Assembly (NCBI RefSeq): GCF_003751385.1
Contig: NZ_RJVA01000009.1
Coordinates: 372,001 to 436,000, forward strand
DNA length: 64,000 nucleotides
Source of the DNA: Desulfosoma caldarium
GTDB taxonomy: Bacteria > Desulfobacterota > Syntrophobacteria > Syntrophobacterales > DSM-9756
Reading direction: 5' to 3'
Made by a program: the position numbers and the translations under genes. The first letter of the stretch is position 1, and every line of letters begins with the position of its first letter. This document shows, piece after piece, positions 9,204-17,403 of this stretch. Below the pieces are notes generated by a model, which saw nothing but the letters and a program-made list of their open reading frames with translations, did no database searches and was not told the origin of the DNA.

Positions 9204-11681
9204 ATGGCACAATGGGTAGGAAGCTGCGACAGAGTGCTGGAAGTGAATGTGTCTCGCCGCACCACCCGCGTTTTTAACATTTCCAAGGAAGATCGGCGTC
9301 GATACCTCGGCGGCAAGGGGTTGGCTTTGCGCTATCTTGCCCATCGGCTGCGGCCGGGCACCGATCCCTTGGGGCCGGACAATGTGCTGGCGGTTTTCGG
9401 CGGCGTCGTGGTCGGCTCCGGAGCGCCATGCAGTGCTCGGTTTTCGGCCGTAACCAAATCCCCTTTGACCCAACTCGTGGCATCTTCTTCCTGCGGCGGC
9501 CCTTTCGGCATCGCGCTCAAAACAGCCGGCTATGAAGGCCTCATTGTCCTAGGCCAAGCCTCGAAACCCATGGTTTTGGAAATTCTCGAAGACGATGTGC
9601 GGTTTCTAGACGCAGACCACCTTTGGGGACGAGACATTCCGGCGACCCAGGAAGCCTTGGAACTTGGGCGTAAGGACGGCGACCTGGTCATCGGCCCGGC
9701 CGGAGAAAACCTGGTGCTTTTTGCCAATATCGCTTCCGGGCATCGGTTTCTCGGTCGCGGCGGCTTTGGCGCCGTGTTGGGATCCAAACGCATCAAAGCG
9801 ATTGTAGCTCGAGGCGGTGCATTTCATGCCGTTCCGGCCGATCCTTTAGGGTTTGACAAGGCATGTCGTCGGGCGACCGCCACCATTCATCGAAACCGAT
9901 TTACAGGCCATCTGTACCGAAACGCCGGCACGGCAAGCCATGTGGACTTGTGCCAAGCCGGCGCCATTTTGCCCATTCACAACTTTCAAGACGGCCAAGA
10001 CCCTCGGGCTTCCCAGGTCAGCGGTTGGGCCATGAAAGAACGCTTCGGCGCCAAGCCCAGCACATGCCGCCCTTGCACCATTCTGTGCGGCCATCAAGGC
10101 ACGTTTTCGGATCAGCAGACCCGGCAATGGCCTGAATACGAAACCGTGGGACTTTTGGGAACTAACTTGGGTCTATTCGATCCGGAAACCATCGCCGTCT
10201 GGAACGCTCAGTGCGGACGGCTGGGACTGGATACCATATCCTGCGGTGGCGTTCTGGGCTATGTGATGGAAGCGTCAGAAAAAGGGCTGATCACCTCACC
10301 CCTGCGTTTCGGTTCACCTCAGGGAGTGGCCGAAGCCATTGACGCCATGGCGTTCCGTAAAGGCTTCGGGGACGACATGGCGCAGGGGGTACGGCGCCTT
10401 GCGGAAAAATACGGGGGCACTTCTTTTGCCATGCACGTCAAGGGATTGGAACTTCCCGCCTATGATCCTCGAGGATCCTGGGGACAGGGCTTGGCGTACG
10501 CCGTGGCCAACCGAGGCGGATGCCATCTGTCGGCAACCCTTTTCCCCTTGGAAGTGTTTCTCGGATTCCTGAAACCGCGCACACCCCAAGCCAAAGCCCA
10601 TTTTGTACGCTTTTTTGAAAGCCTCTATGCGGGCATCAATTCTTTGCCCACCTGCCTTTTCACCACCTATGCTTACCTGTTGGAAGCTCCCATTGCCCGC
10701 TTGACACCCAAGCCGATCTTGGCCTGGACCATGCGCCATCTTCCCGCCCTGGCCGTGCGCCTGATGGACCTACGCGTGTTCACTCGGTTGTTTGAAACCA
10801 TGTACGGTGAAAAATTAAGCCCGAGAGAATTTCTGCAGGCAGGGGACCGCATCGTTGTCTTGGAACGCCTTCTCAATGCCATGGAAGGGGTTCGCCGCAA
10901 GGACGACACCCTTCCCGAAAGAATCCTTGCGGAACCCAGACCGTGCGATACCACGGCTCGGCAGGAAAAACGGCCTTGGTGGCGACGGTTCGTGGCAGCA
11001 GGCTGCCCTGAGCCGCCAGGCCCCGCCCAGAACCCTCCCTTGCTCGCCCTGGACTCCATGTTGGATAAATATTACACCCTCCGAGGGTACACTCGAAACG
11101 GCCTGCCCATGGCCAAAACGTTGCGCACCTTAAAAGTCACCGTGCCTTTTCAGGACGGTTTTGACATCGTGCCCGGTCGCGACACACCAAAGGACAAGGT
11201 GGTTCAAATCTTCTTCTGGATTCTCGGCCGCGCCATGCAATCGGCGTCTCGGCGAGACGCCGTCTTTCGGCGCCAGTTGGCTTCCTGGCCAAAGGGTTTG
11301 ACCGTGCTTTTCAAGGTGTTGCCCTATGGGCCCAGAACTGCCCTGAGAGTGGACGATGCCGGAAAGCTGCGCGCCCTCGGGGATACCGTTTCGGAACGGG
11401 AAGCCGATCTCATCATTGGTTTCAAAAACATGGACACGGCCTTTCGAATGCTCACGGCGCAGCTCAGCACACCGGACGCCTTTGCGCAAAACCGCCTCAG
11501 TGTCGTGGGCGATTTGGCCATAGCCATGCAACTGACACGGCTGCTGGATCGCGTCCAATGCTTGCTCTACCCGAAATGGCTTGCCCAACGCCTGGTTAAG
11601 CGCGTGCCTTCCATGCCCACTCTAGAAAAATGGGGGAAACGGGCCTGGCTGTACCTGGTCGGCATTCCCCTGGGCTTATGA
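9204..11681 (+). CDS. Aldehyde:ferredoxin oxidoreductase with a C-terminal SCP2-like domain
   Basis: The first ~640 of 825 residues are a tungsten-pterin aldehyde:ferredoxin oxidoreductase: the N-terminal GGKGLALRYL region, GRGGFGAVLGSKRIKAI near 184-200, the cluster cysteines Cys288, Cys291 and Cys295 and a later Cys484 in the position of the fourth ligand. Such enzymes oxidise aldehydes to acids and reduce ferredoxin in the cytoplasm. Ordinary members are roughly 600-650 residues. The extra ~180 residues look like a sterol-carrier-protein-2 domain (DLIIGFKNMDTAFRML, VVGDLAIAMQL), a fold that binds acyl chains and lipids. GGAG precedes the ATG. The adjacent alcohol dehydrogenase could supply the aldehyde. 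Confidence 0.88.
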   Translation: MAQWVGSCDRVLEVNVSRRTTRVFNISKEDRRRYLGGKGLALRYLAHRLRPGTDPLGPDNVLAVFGGVVVGSGAPCSARFSAVTKSPLTQLVASSSCGGPFGIALKTAGYEGLIVLGQASKPMVLEILEDDVRFLDADHLWGRDIPATQEALELGRKDGDLVIGPAGENLVLFANIASGHRFLGRGGFGAVLGSKRIKAIVARGGAFHAVPADPLGFDKACRRATATIHRNRFTGHLYRNAGTASHVDLCQAGAILPIHNFQDGQDPRASQVSGWAMKERFGAKPSTCRPCTILCGHQGTFSDQQTRQWPEYETVGLLGTNLGLFDPETIAVWNAQCGRLGLDTISCGGVLGYVMEASEKGLITSPLRFGSPQGVAEAIDAMAFRKGFGDDMAQGVRRLAEKYGGTSFAMHVKGLELPAYDPRGSWGQGLAYAVANRGGCHLSATLFPLEVFLGFLKPRTPQAKAHFVRFFESLYAGINSLPTCLFTTYAYLLEAPIARLTPKPILAWTMRHLPALAVRLMDLRVFTRLFETMYGEKLSPREFLQAGDRIVVLERLLNAMEGVRRKDDTLPERILAEPRPCDTTARQEKRPWWRRFVAAGCPEPPGPAQNPPLLALDSMLDKYYTLRGYTRNGLPMAKTLRTLKVTVPFQDGFDIVPGRDTPKDKVVQIFFWILGRAMQSASRRDAVFRRQLASWPKGLTVLFKVLPYGPRTALRVDDAGKLRALGDTVSEREADLIIGFKNMDTAFRMLTAQLSTPDAFAQNRLSVVGDLAIAMQLTRLLDRVQCLLYPKWLAQRLVKRVPSMPTLEKWGKRAWLYLVGIPLGL

Positions 11682-11729
11682 CCCAGCTCGCTGTAAAGGA
11701 CCACGCCAACACAAGAAAGGAGCCCATTC

Positions 11730-12911
11730 ATGACGGCATCCTACTTTGAATTTCATTGCCCCGTCAAAATCCTTTCAGGCCACAAGGCCCTGGAAAATCT
11801 TCCCTACGAACTGCAAAGACTCGGCGCCTCGCGCCCCCTGTTTCTCACCGATCTCGGCGTGGCCAAGGCGGGGCTGTTGGATCTGGTGACGGCCGCCCTT
11901 CGAGACTCGAAAGCCGTTGTGGGCGCCGTCTACGACCGCGTACCCGCCGACTCTTCGGTCACCATCGTGCAGGAAGCCGCCGCGGCTTTTCGTCAGGGCC
12001 GCTGCGACAGTCTGGTGGCCGTGGGCGGCGGATCGGTGATGGATACGGCCAAGGCAGTCAACATTTTGGTCAGTCACGGCGGGGACGACCTTTTGCAGTT
12101 CTCCGGAGCCGACCGCATTCACGGGCCGCTCCATCCCCTCATTGTCCTTCCCACCACCGCCGGCACGGGGTCCGAAGTGACCTTGGTGGCCGTCATCGCC
12201 AACCCTCGAAAGCGCGTCAAAATGGCCTTTGCCTCCAGCCACCTGTATCCCCAGGTGGCCATTCTGGATCCACGCCTGACCCTGAGCCTTCCCAAGGTTC
12301 TCACCGCCGCCACCGCCATGGACGCCCTCACCCATGCCGTGGAGGCTTACCTGTCCATTCAGAAAAATCCGTTAAGCGACGCCTATGCCACCACGGCCGT
12401 TCGCCTCATTGTGCACAACCTACCCCATGTGCTGGAAAACGGGTCCGACACCGCAGGACGGCTGGCCCTGGCCAACGCCGCCTGCTGTGCCGGCATCGCC
12501 TTTTCCAACGCCATGGTGGGCATCGTGCACGCCTTGGGCCATGCCGCAGGAGCCCTGTGCCACATTCATCACGGCACGGCCATGAACATCTTTCTTCCTC
12601 ACGGCTTGGAATACAATCTGGGAAAAAGGCGTCACGCCATCGGAGAACTGCTGCTACCCCTGGGAGGGCATGAACTCTACGCGACCACACCGCCTAGGGT
12701 GCGTGCGGAAAAAACCATCGAGGTGCTTCGTGTATTTCAAGGGCGCATTCAGGAACTTTCCGGGCTTCCCACACGCCTTCGCGACGCCGACGTGCCCATG
12801 GACATGCTGGAAAGCATCGCCGCCACAGCCCTCAACGACGGCGCTCTACTCTTCAACCCCGAAGACATGACGCTGGAAGAGGCCCTTTACGTCCTTCAAA
12901 GAGCCTATTAG
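11730..12911 (+). CDS. Iron-containing alcohol dehydrogenase (group III)
   Basis: 393 residues with the family's NAD-binding GGGSVMDTAK, the TTAGTGSEVT loop and the metal-binding pattern MDALTHAVEAY followed by HALGHAAGALCHIHHG. These enzymes interconvert alcohols and aldehydes using NAD(P) and a divalent metal. It starts 48 bases after the AOR gene behind AAGGAG, so the two probably form one operon for two-step oxidation of an alcohol to an acid, or the reverse. Substrate chain length cannot be read from the sequence. Confidence 0.92.
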   Translation: MTASYFEFHCPVKILSGHKALENLPYELQRLGASRPLFLTDLGVAKAGLLDLVTAALRDSKAVVGAVYDRVPADSSVTIVQEAAAAFRQGRCDSLVAVGGGSVMDTAKAVNILVSHGGDDLLQFSGADRIHGPLHPLIVLPTTAGTGSEVTLVAVIANPRKRVKMAFASSHLYPQVAILDPRLTLSLPKVLTAATAMDALTHAVEAYLSIQKNPLSDAYATTAVRLIVHNLPHVLENGSDTAGRLALANAACCAGIAFSNAMVGIVHALGHAAGALCHIHHGTAMNIFLPHGLEYNLGKRRHAIGELLLPLGGHELYATTPPRVRAEKTIEVLRVFQGRIQELSGLPTRLRDADVPMDMLESIAATALNDGALLFNPEDMTLEEALYVLQRAY

Positions 12912-13048
12912 CACTTCGGCGCCCTCGTTCGACGTTGTCTATCCCATGACGGGGCGACGCCGCAGGGCTTCCTAAGGTTTCGCCACAAGACCCTCTTCAA
13001 AAAGGACTCCTGAACACCGTGGTCGAGCCCTGACGATGAAGCCGGTAT

Positions 13049-13072
13049 GGCATAAGTCAAGATGTGACCCCA
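13049..13072 (-). repeat. Dispersed repeat TGGGGTCACATCTTGACTTATGCC, copy 1
   Basis: Read on the minus strand this matches the copy at 27,783-27,806 over essentially its whole length. It is one of seven related copies in the window, all intergenic. Confidence 0.85.
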
Positions 13073-13118
13073 AGGACACAACTTTTGCGCACGCCCACCA
13101 CTACCGGGGCACCACGTA

Positions 13119-13142
13119 GGGGCAGGCCTCCGTGCCTGCCCC
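13119..13142. repeat. Palindromic GC-rich repeat, copy A
   Basis: GGGGCAGGC at 13,119-13,127 pairs with GCCTGCCCC at 13,134-13,142, a perfect nine-base stem with a six-base loop. A sister hairpin lies 27 bases downstream. Confidence 0.75.
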
Positions 13143-13168
13143 GATGGTCTCCGTGCCCGTGCCAATCA

Positions 13169-13191
13169 GGGGCAGCCACAAGGGCTGCCCC
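13169..13191. repeat. Palindromic GC-rich repeat, copy B
   Basis: GGGGCAGCC at 13,169-13,177 pairs with GGCTGCCCC at 13,183-13,191. The stem shares the GGGGCAG core with copy A, so the two look like members of one dispersed palindromic family. Confidence 0.75.
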
Positions 13192-13416
13192 GACATGATC
13201 CGCACAGACAAACCAAGAGCCGCGCGGTCCCAATAACGCACATTTTGGGCTTGATTCCTAGGGGTCATGACATCGTCTTCGGATCTTTCAATGATGAATT
13301 GGCGCATTTGGGGCACCCGTTGAGTGAGTTTTTTCGGGTGCACCTTGAACTCTATTTATAGAAAAAGCAACAAGTTATGTCGAACAAACAGAGAATGCTT
13401 ACCGTAAGTTCGATAC

Positions 13417-13435
13417 GGCATAAGGTGTGACCCCA
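13417..13435 (-). repeat. Dispersed GGGGTCAC repeat, shortened copy 2
   Basis: On the minus strand this reads TGGGGTCACACCTTATGCC, the same repeat as at 13,049-13,072 with an internal five-base loss. It sits immediately next to the stop codon of the APC permease gene. Confidence 0.65.
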
Positions 13436-13439
13436 AGTA

Positions 13440-15305
13440 TCACCAGGGGCGGGGTTCTCGGGAACAGACGCGGCGACGATCGGTCAGGACGATGATGTCT
13501 TTCAGGGCTTGCGCGTTCCGTGCCTGATGCCAACGCGTGTCGAATTGCGGATCCTGAACCACTTGAGCCAGGGCCGCCACGGCCTTGAGGTGAAAATCTT
13601 GTTCGTCGGCCCCAACCAGAAAAAAGAACATGGCGTGCACGGGCGCTTCCGCTTCGGGAAAACGAATCCCTTGCCGGCTGCGCACCAGGACGACGTCAAA
13701 AAGATCTGGGCGGGTGGCATGGGCCTGAGCCACGAGGATGCCGGGAAAGATTTCCACACTCCGCACGACGGCCTCTCCGCCGTTGAGGTCCTGCACGGAA
13801 AGCGGCCGTTCCAGGCCTCGCGCCAAAAGCACGGGGTTCAGGTGCTGCAGAAGCCCTTCCATGTCGCTCGGTTCAGAGATCTCCACGACATCAGCCGCTT
13901 CCACAACATGGTCAAAACGATCCAAACAGAGTTCATCCCGTTCGCGTATGATGTCCTTGAGCTCGGATTCCAGGGCGGATCGAACCACTTTGCGCGCCGA
14001 AAGCCGTTCCAACACGTGCAGCAAAGCATATTCCCGTTGCTGTTTGAGGCGCCCGTAAAACCAAAAAAAGATCAGGCCCGCCGCCACAAAGATCAATCCG
14101 ATGAGAAGGGTTTGCAGACCGATTTCCGCCAGCAAAAGAAAGACACCGGCCAGGCTTGCTATCTGCAGCCACGGGTACCAAGGCGCTCGAAACGTGGGCT
14201 GATAATTGTGAAGGCGACTTTCCCTCAGAATCACCACACAGGCGTTGGCCAAAGCCTGAGTGAGCAAAACCACCATGGAGGCCATCTTCACCAAGGATTC
14301 CAAAGGGACGAAAAAAAGCCCGATCAAGAAGGCTCCCGTGATGAGTACCGCGGGCACAGGGGTGCCCCTTGAAGAGGACACGCGACCGAAAAGGGTCGGC
14401 AACAGTTCATCGCGGCTGAGACTCAACAGATAGCGCGACGCTGACAAAATGCCTCCGTTGGCCGTGGTCAAAAAGGCCACCATGGCCGCCAAGCTCAGCG
14501 CAGCCTCACCGGCCTGCCCCATGAAAACCCGAGCCGCATCGATGATGGGTGTCAAGGAATGGGCCAAAGCATCGGGAGGCAAAATGCCGCAGGTGACCAA
14601 AACCATCAGCGCATAAATGAGCATGGTGACGGAAACGGCGGACAAAACCCCTAAGGGAATGGTTCGAGAGGGGTTCTTGACCTCTTCGGCCAGAGCGGAA
14701 ATCTTCAACAACCCTCCGTAGGATACAAAAACAAATCCGGCCGTACTCAAAACCGCATGCCATCCATGGGGAACGAACGGTATATAGTTGGCCACGTGGA
14801 CTTGAGGAAGCCCCTTAAAAACGTACAGGGACATAAGACCGAGCAAGACAAGCACAAAAAGGGCCTGGACCAGGCTGGATTTTTTGGCCCCCAAAAGGTT
14901 GATCACGGTAAACAAAACGGCCACCCCCACCACGAGAAGGCGGGTGTCAAAGGGAAAGAATTTTTCCGTAAACGCCCAGACACCCACCAGAGCAAAGGCG
15001 CTTTTGAGCGTCAAAGCGAACCAGCTGAGCAAGCCCAAAACGGTGCCCACCGCCGGCCCCATGGCCCGCGCGATGAAAAAGTAATCGCCGCCCGCCTTGG
15101 GCATGGCCGTCGCCAACTCGATGGCGCTCAAGGCCGCCGACGTCATCAGGCATCCTGCCAGCAAATAGGAAACCACCACGGCCGGACCCGCCTTGGCGTA
15201 AGCTAAGCCGGGCAAGATGAAAATTCCCGAACTCATCATGGTCCCGACGGCAATGCAAAAGATGTCCAGAACTCCCAGGCGTCTTATCAAATCGTCTTGG
15301 GCCAC
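13440..15305 (-). CDS. APC-family amino-acid permease with C-terminal PTS EIIA-like domain
   Basis: Residues 1-420 form a 12-segment APC transporter, starting with the typical helix-1 motif GTMMSSGIFILPG and including SYGGLLKISALAEEVKNP. After a charged linker, residues about 480-608 resemble the fructose/mannitol EIIA domain: GILVAQAHA with His529 in the phospho-histidine position, LVRSRQGIRF and VHAMFFFLVG. Transported substrate is unknown, but amino acids or amines are the family norm. The EIIA part suggests control of transport by phosphorylation or a purely structural regulatory role. No other PTS gene lies in the window. Confidence 0.85.
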   Translation of the reverse strand: MAQDDLIRRLGVLDIFCIAVGTMMSSGIFILPGLAYAKAGPAVVVSYLLAGCLMTSAALSAIELATAMPKAGGDYFFIARAMGPAVGTVLGLLSWFALTLKSAFALVGVWAFTEKFFPFDTRLLVVGVAVLFTVINLLGAKKSSLVQALFVLVLLGLMSLYVFKGLPQVHVANYIPFVPHGWHAVLSTAGFVFVSYGGLLKISALAEEVKNPSRTIPLGVLSAVSVTMLIYALMVLVTCGILPPDALAHSLTPIIDAARVFMGQAGEAALSLAAMVAFLTTANGGILSASRYLLSLSRDELLPTLFGRVSSSRGTPVPAVLITGAFLIGLFFVPLESLVKMASMVVLLTQALANACVVILRESRLHNYQPTFRAPWYPWLQIASLAGVFLLLAEIGLQTLLIGLIFVAAGLIFFWFYGRLKQQREYALLHVLERLSARKVVRSALESELKDIIRERDELCLDRFDHVVEAADVVEISEPSDMEGLLQHLNPVLLARGLERPLSVQDLNGGEAVVRSVEIFPGILVAQAHATRPDLFDVVLVRSRQGIRFPEAEAPVHAMFFFLVGADEQDFHLKAVAALAQVVQDPQFDTRWHQARNAQALKDIIVLTDRRRVCSREPRPW

Positions 15306-15409
15306 GGCCGCCTTCGTCCCCTTTGACCTTCATAGGGACCCGCGTCGACTGGAACACAGCCGATGCGCGGGTTCTGTTTGACCTTTGCCGGTGAAAATCC
15401 TCATACCCT

Positions 15410-16375
15410 TCAGGCCCTGGAACCCGTCCACTCCCCACCGACGGGAAAAACGGCCGGCGTTTCTCGGCGACGACACAGTTCGTGCCATTCTTTTTTCATG
15501 GCGTCGATTCTTCGGTCTTTAACTTCCCACAGTTCGTTCAACCAGTTTTGAAACCGCTTCTGGAATTCCTGGTCGTGAAAATAGTCGCCCAAAAGCTCCT
15601 GACGCACCGGGTGCGTTTCCACATGAACCCAGACTTCCCGCACCTTGCCGCACAAAAACCGCCAGAAACTCACGGGACCTTCAGGATACACCACCGTGAC
15701 ATCCACGATGTGCTGCAGCCGATCCTTCATGGTCGCCAACACCATGGCCGCTCCGGCCGCTTTGGGCCGAAGAAGATGGTGATATGGCGATCCCCTTTCG
15801 AGAATCTTGCGGACGGTGGCGCGGGTTCCTTCGGCAAAATTCATGACCGCGATGGGCACCTGCTTGAACTTTTCGCAGGCTTTGAGGGTTTCGGCCACGT
15901 CTCGAGCCCGCACGTTGGGCTTCTTTCGCGCCGTCGCTGCGGAAGACCTTTTCATGAAAGGAAAATCCAGAGCCCACCAGGCCAATCCCAGAAAGGGAAC
16001 ATAGATGAGCTCCCTTTTCAGAAAAAACTTGAGAAAGGGAAGGCGACGATGGAACACCTTTTGAAGCACCACAATGTCCGTCCAGCTTTGATGATTGGCC
16101 AGAACCAAATACCATCCCTTTTCTTTGAGAGCATCTCCGCCGCTGACCTTCCAGCGGATTTTTTTGGTCCACGCCAGACCCACATTGTTGACGGCCACCC
16201 AGGATTGCGCCATGGCGTTCAACACACGATCACATCCCCGACGCCACGCGGACACGGGAAGGACCCACTTGAGAAAAGCCGCCACAAGGAGCGGAACAAA
16301 CCAAAAGAGCGTGTTGGCCGACAGCCACGCCACAGAAAGAAGGCCGTTCAACGGCCCCGGAAGCCAATGTAACAT
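15410..16375 (-). CDS. Lysophospholipid (1-acylglycerol-3-phosphate type) acyltransferase, YihG-like
   Basis: A 321-residue membrane-bound PlsC-type acyltransferase. The N-terminus has a hydrophobic segment (TLFWFVPLLVAAFLKWVL); the catalytic HX4D motif is NHQSWTD and the substrate motif is FAEGTR. Length and the extended C-terminus fit the YihG branch better than short PlsC. I used the ATG at 16375, because the longer frame to 16,498 would overlap the upstream small gene and adds non-conserved residues. It lies 23 bases after the small unknown gene and probably belongs to the frd transcript. Confidence 0.82.
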   Translation of the reverse strand: MLHWLPGPLNGLLSVAWLSANTLFWFVPLLVAAFLKWVLPVSAWRRGCDRVLNAMAQSWVAVNNVGLAWTKKIRWKVSGGDALKEKGWYLVLANHQSWTDIVVLQKVFHRRLPFLKFFLKRELIYVPFLGLAWWALDFPFMKRSSAATARKKPNVRARDVAETLKACEKFKQVPIAVMNFAEGTRATVRKILERGSPYHHLLRPKAAGAAMVLATMKDRLQHIVDVTVVYPEGPVSFWRFLCGKVREVWVHVETHPVRQELLGDYFHDQEFQKRFQNWLNELWEVKDRRIDAMKKEWHELCRRRETPAVFPVGGEWTGSRA

Positions 16376-16398
16376 CGTCACCTTCCCTTCATCATCCC

Positions 16399-16677
16399 TT
16401 AGCCCGCTTCGGCGATGCTGTAATTTTCGTCGATGAACCGCTTGATGAACTGGCCCAGTTCCGCCGTGATCAACGCGCAACGATTCCCCGCCATGCACTG
16501 TTTGACATCGTCAATGCCCAGTTTAAAGGTGGCGGTGCGCGTGTCTTTTTCCAACTGCACGGCGTAGTTGGTGGCTCCGACCAGCTTGTCTTTTTTCACC
16601 GTGACAAAGATGCCGAATTTATCGATGTCCGGATAAAGCTCCCTGATCTTCGCCTCCACTTCTTTTTGCTGGAACAT
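16399..16677 (-). CDS. Small conserved-looking protein of unknown function
   Basis: A 92-residue soluble protein starting at an ATG preceded by a strong AAGGAGGA site. The sequence is charged, with a DVKQCMAGNRCALI segment containing two cysteines seven residues apart and no membrane helix. It lies 21 bases behind frdB and looks translationally real from its ribosome site, codon pattern and tight packing. I do not recognise the family. It is not a membrane anchor for the fumarate reductase. Confidence 0.65.
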   Translation of the reverse strand: MFQQKEVEAKIRELYPDIDKFGIFVTVKKDKLVGATNYAVQLEKDTRTATFKLGIDDVKQCMAGNRCALITAELGQFIKRFIDENYSIAEAG

Positions 16678-16698
16678 GATCACTCTCCTCCTTTCCAT

Positions 16699-17403
16699 TC
16701 AGCGCAGCACCTTTTCGATTTCTCGCTTGATAAAGTTAATGCTCTTGGTCACCGGAATTTCCTTGGGGCACACTCGCGTGCATTCAAAATGATTCCTGCA
16801 GCCCCACGCGCCGTCCTGCGTGTCCACGGCCCTCAGCCGTTTTTCCTTTTCCCGGTCACGGCTATCAAAGATATAGCGAAAGGCCCAGACCAAAGGAGCC
16901 GGCCCCAGGAAACGGTCGTTTTCCGCCGTCACAGGGCATGAGGCCACGCAACAGGCGCAGAGAATACACCGAATGACCTGGTCCAGTTTTTTCCTTTCTT
17001 CCGCCGATTGCAATCTTTCCTTTTCCGGGACGTGGTTTCCTCCGACAAGGTACGGCTGCACCCAACGGACTTTTTCGAAAAAGGGTTCCAAGTCCACCAC
17101 CAGGTCCTTGAGCACCCGAAAAGACGGCAAGGGCTCCACAAGCACTTCTTCGGCTTGGGCCACGTCCTTGACCAGTGTCTGGCAGGCCAGAGCGCATCGG
17201 CCGTTGATGCGCACCGCGTCCGATCCGCACACACCATGCCCGCACGACATGCGAAAACTCAGGCTGCCGTCCTGTTCCCATTTGATTCGATTGAGGCAAT
17301 CCAAAACCCGCTCCGTGGCCTCCGCTCTCACGCGATACACCTCATAGCGCGGCTCGCGGTCCACCTGGGGATCGTAACGAAAGATCTTGAAGCTCAGTTC
17401 CAT
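16699..17403 (-). CDS. frdB: Succinate dehydrogenase/fumarate reductase iron-sulfur subunit
   Basis: 234 residues with all three cluster motifs in order: the [2Fe-2S] ligands in SCGHGVCGSDAV plus the following RCALAC, the [4Fe-4S] set CILCACCVASCP, and the [3Fe-4S] set FECTRVCPKEI. It passes electrons between the flavoprotein and a quinone or other partner. The ATG at 17403 is just two bases from the end of frdA, so the pair is translationally coupled; the ORF upstream of this ATG is inside frdA. No cytochrome b anchor gene is adjacent. Direction (succinate oxidation or fumarate reduction) cannot be told. Confidence 0.93.
   Translation of the reverse strand: MELSFKIFRYDPQVDREPRYEVYRVRAEATERVLDCLNRIKWEQDGSLSFRMSCGHGVCGSDAVRINGRCALACQTLVKDVAQAEEVLVEPLPSFRVLKDLVVDLEPFFEKVRWVQPYLVGGNHVPEKERLQSAEERKKLDQVIRCILCACCVASCPVTAENDRFLGPAPLVWAFRYIFDSRDREKEKRLRAVDTQDGAWGCRNHFECTRVCPKEIPVTKSINFIKREIEKVLR

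Larger units (their letters stand above)
12912..13439. other. 528-base intergenic spacer rich in short dispersed repeats
   Basis: No credible gene is seen. The spacer holds two copies of the GGGGTCACATCTTG-type repeat in reverse orientation, two GGGGCAG palindromes and an inverted repeat GCACCCG/CGGGTGC (13,313-13,319 and 13,335-13,341). An 80-codon minus-strand frame at 13,101-13,343 reads straight through the palindromes and is not convincing. Confidence 0.6.

Noticed and set aside
11775-12335. Long antisense frame opposite the alcohol dehydrogenase
   Set aside because: A shadow arising from GC-rich codon use; the forward gene has clear family motifs.
13101-13343. 80-codon minus-strand frame in the repeat spacer
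   Set aside because: It translates the GGGGCAG palindromes and has no conserved features.
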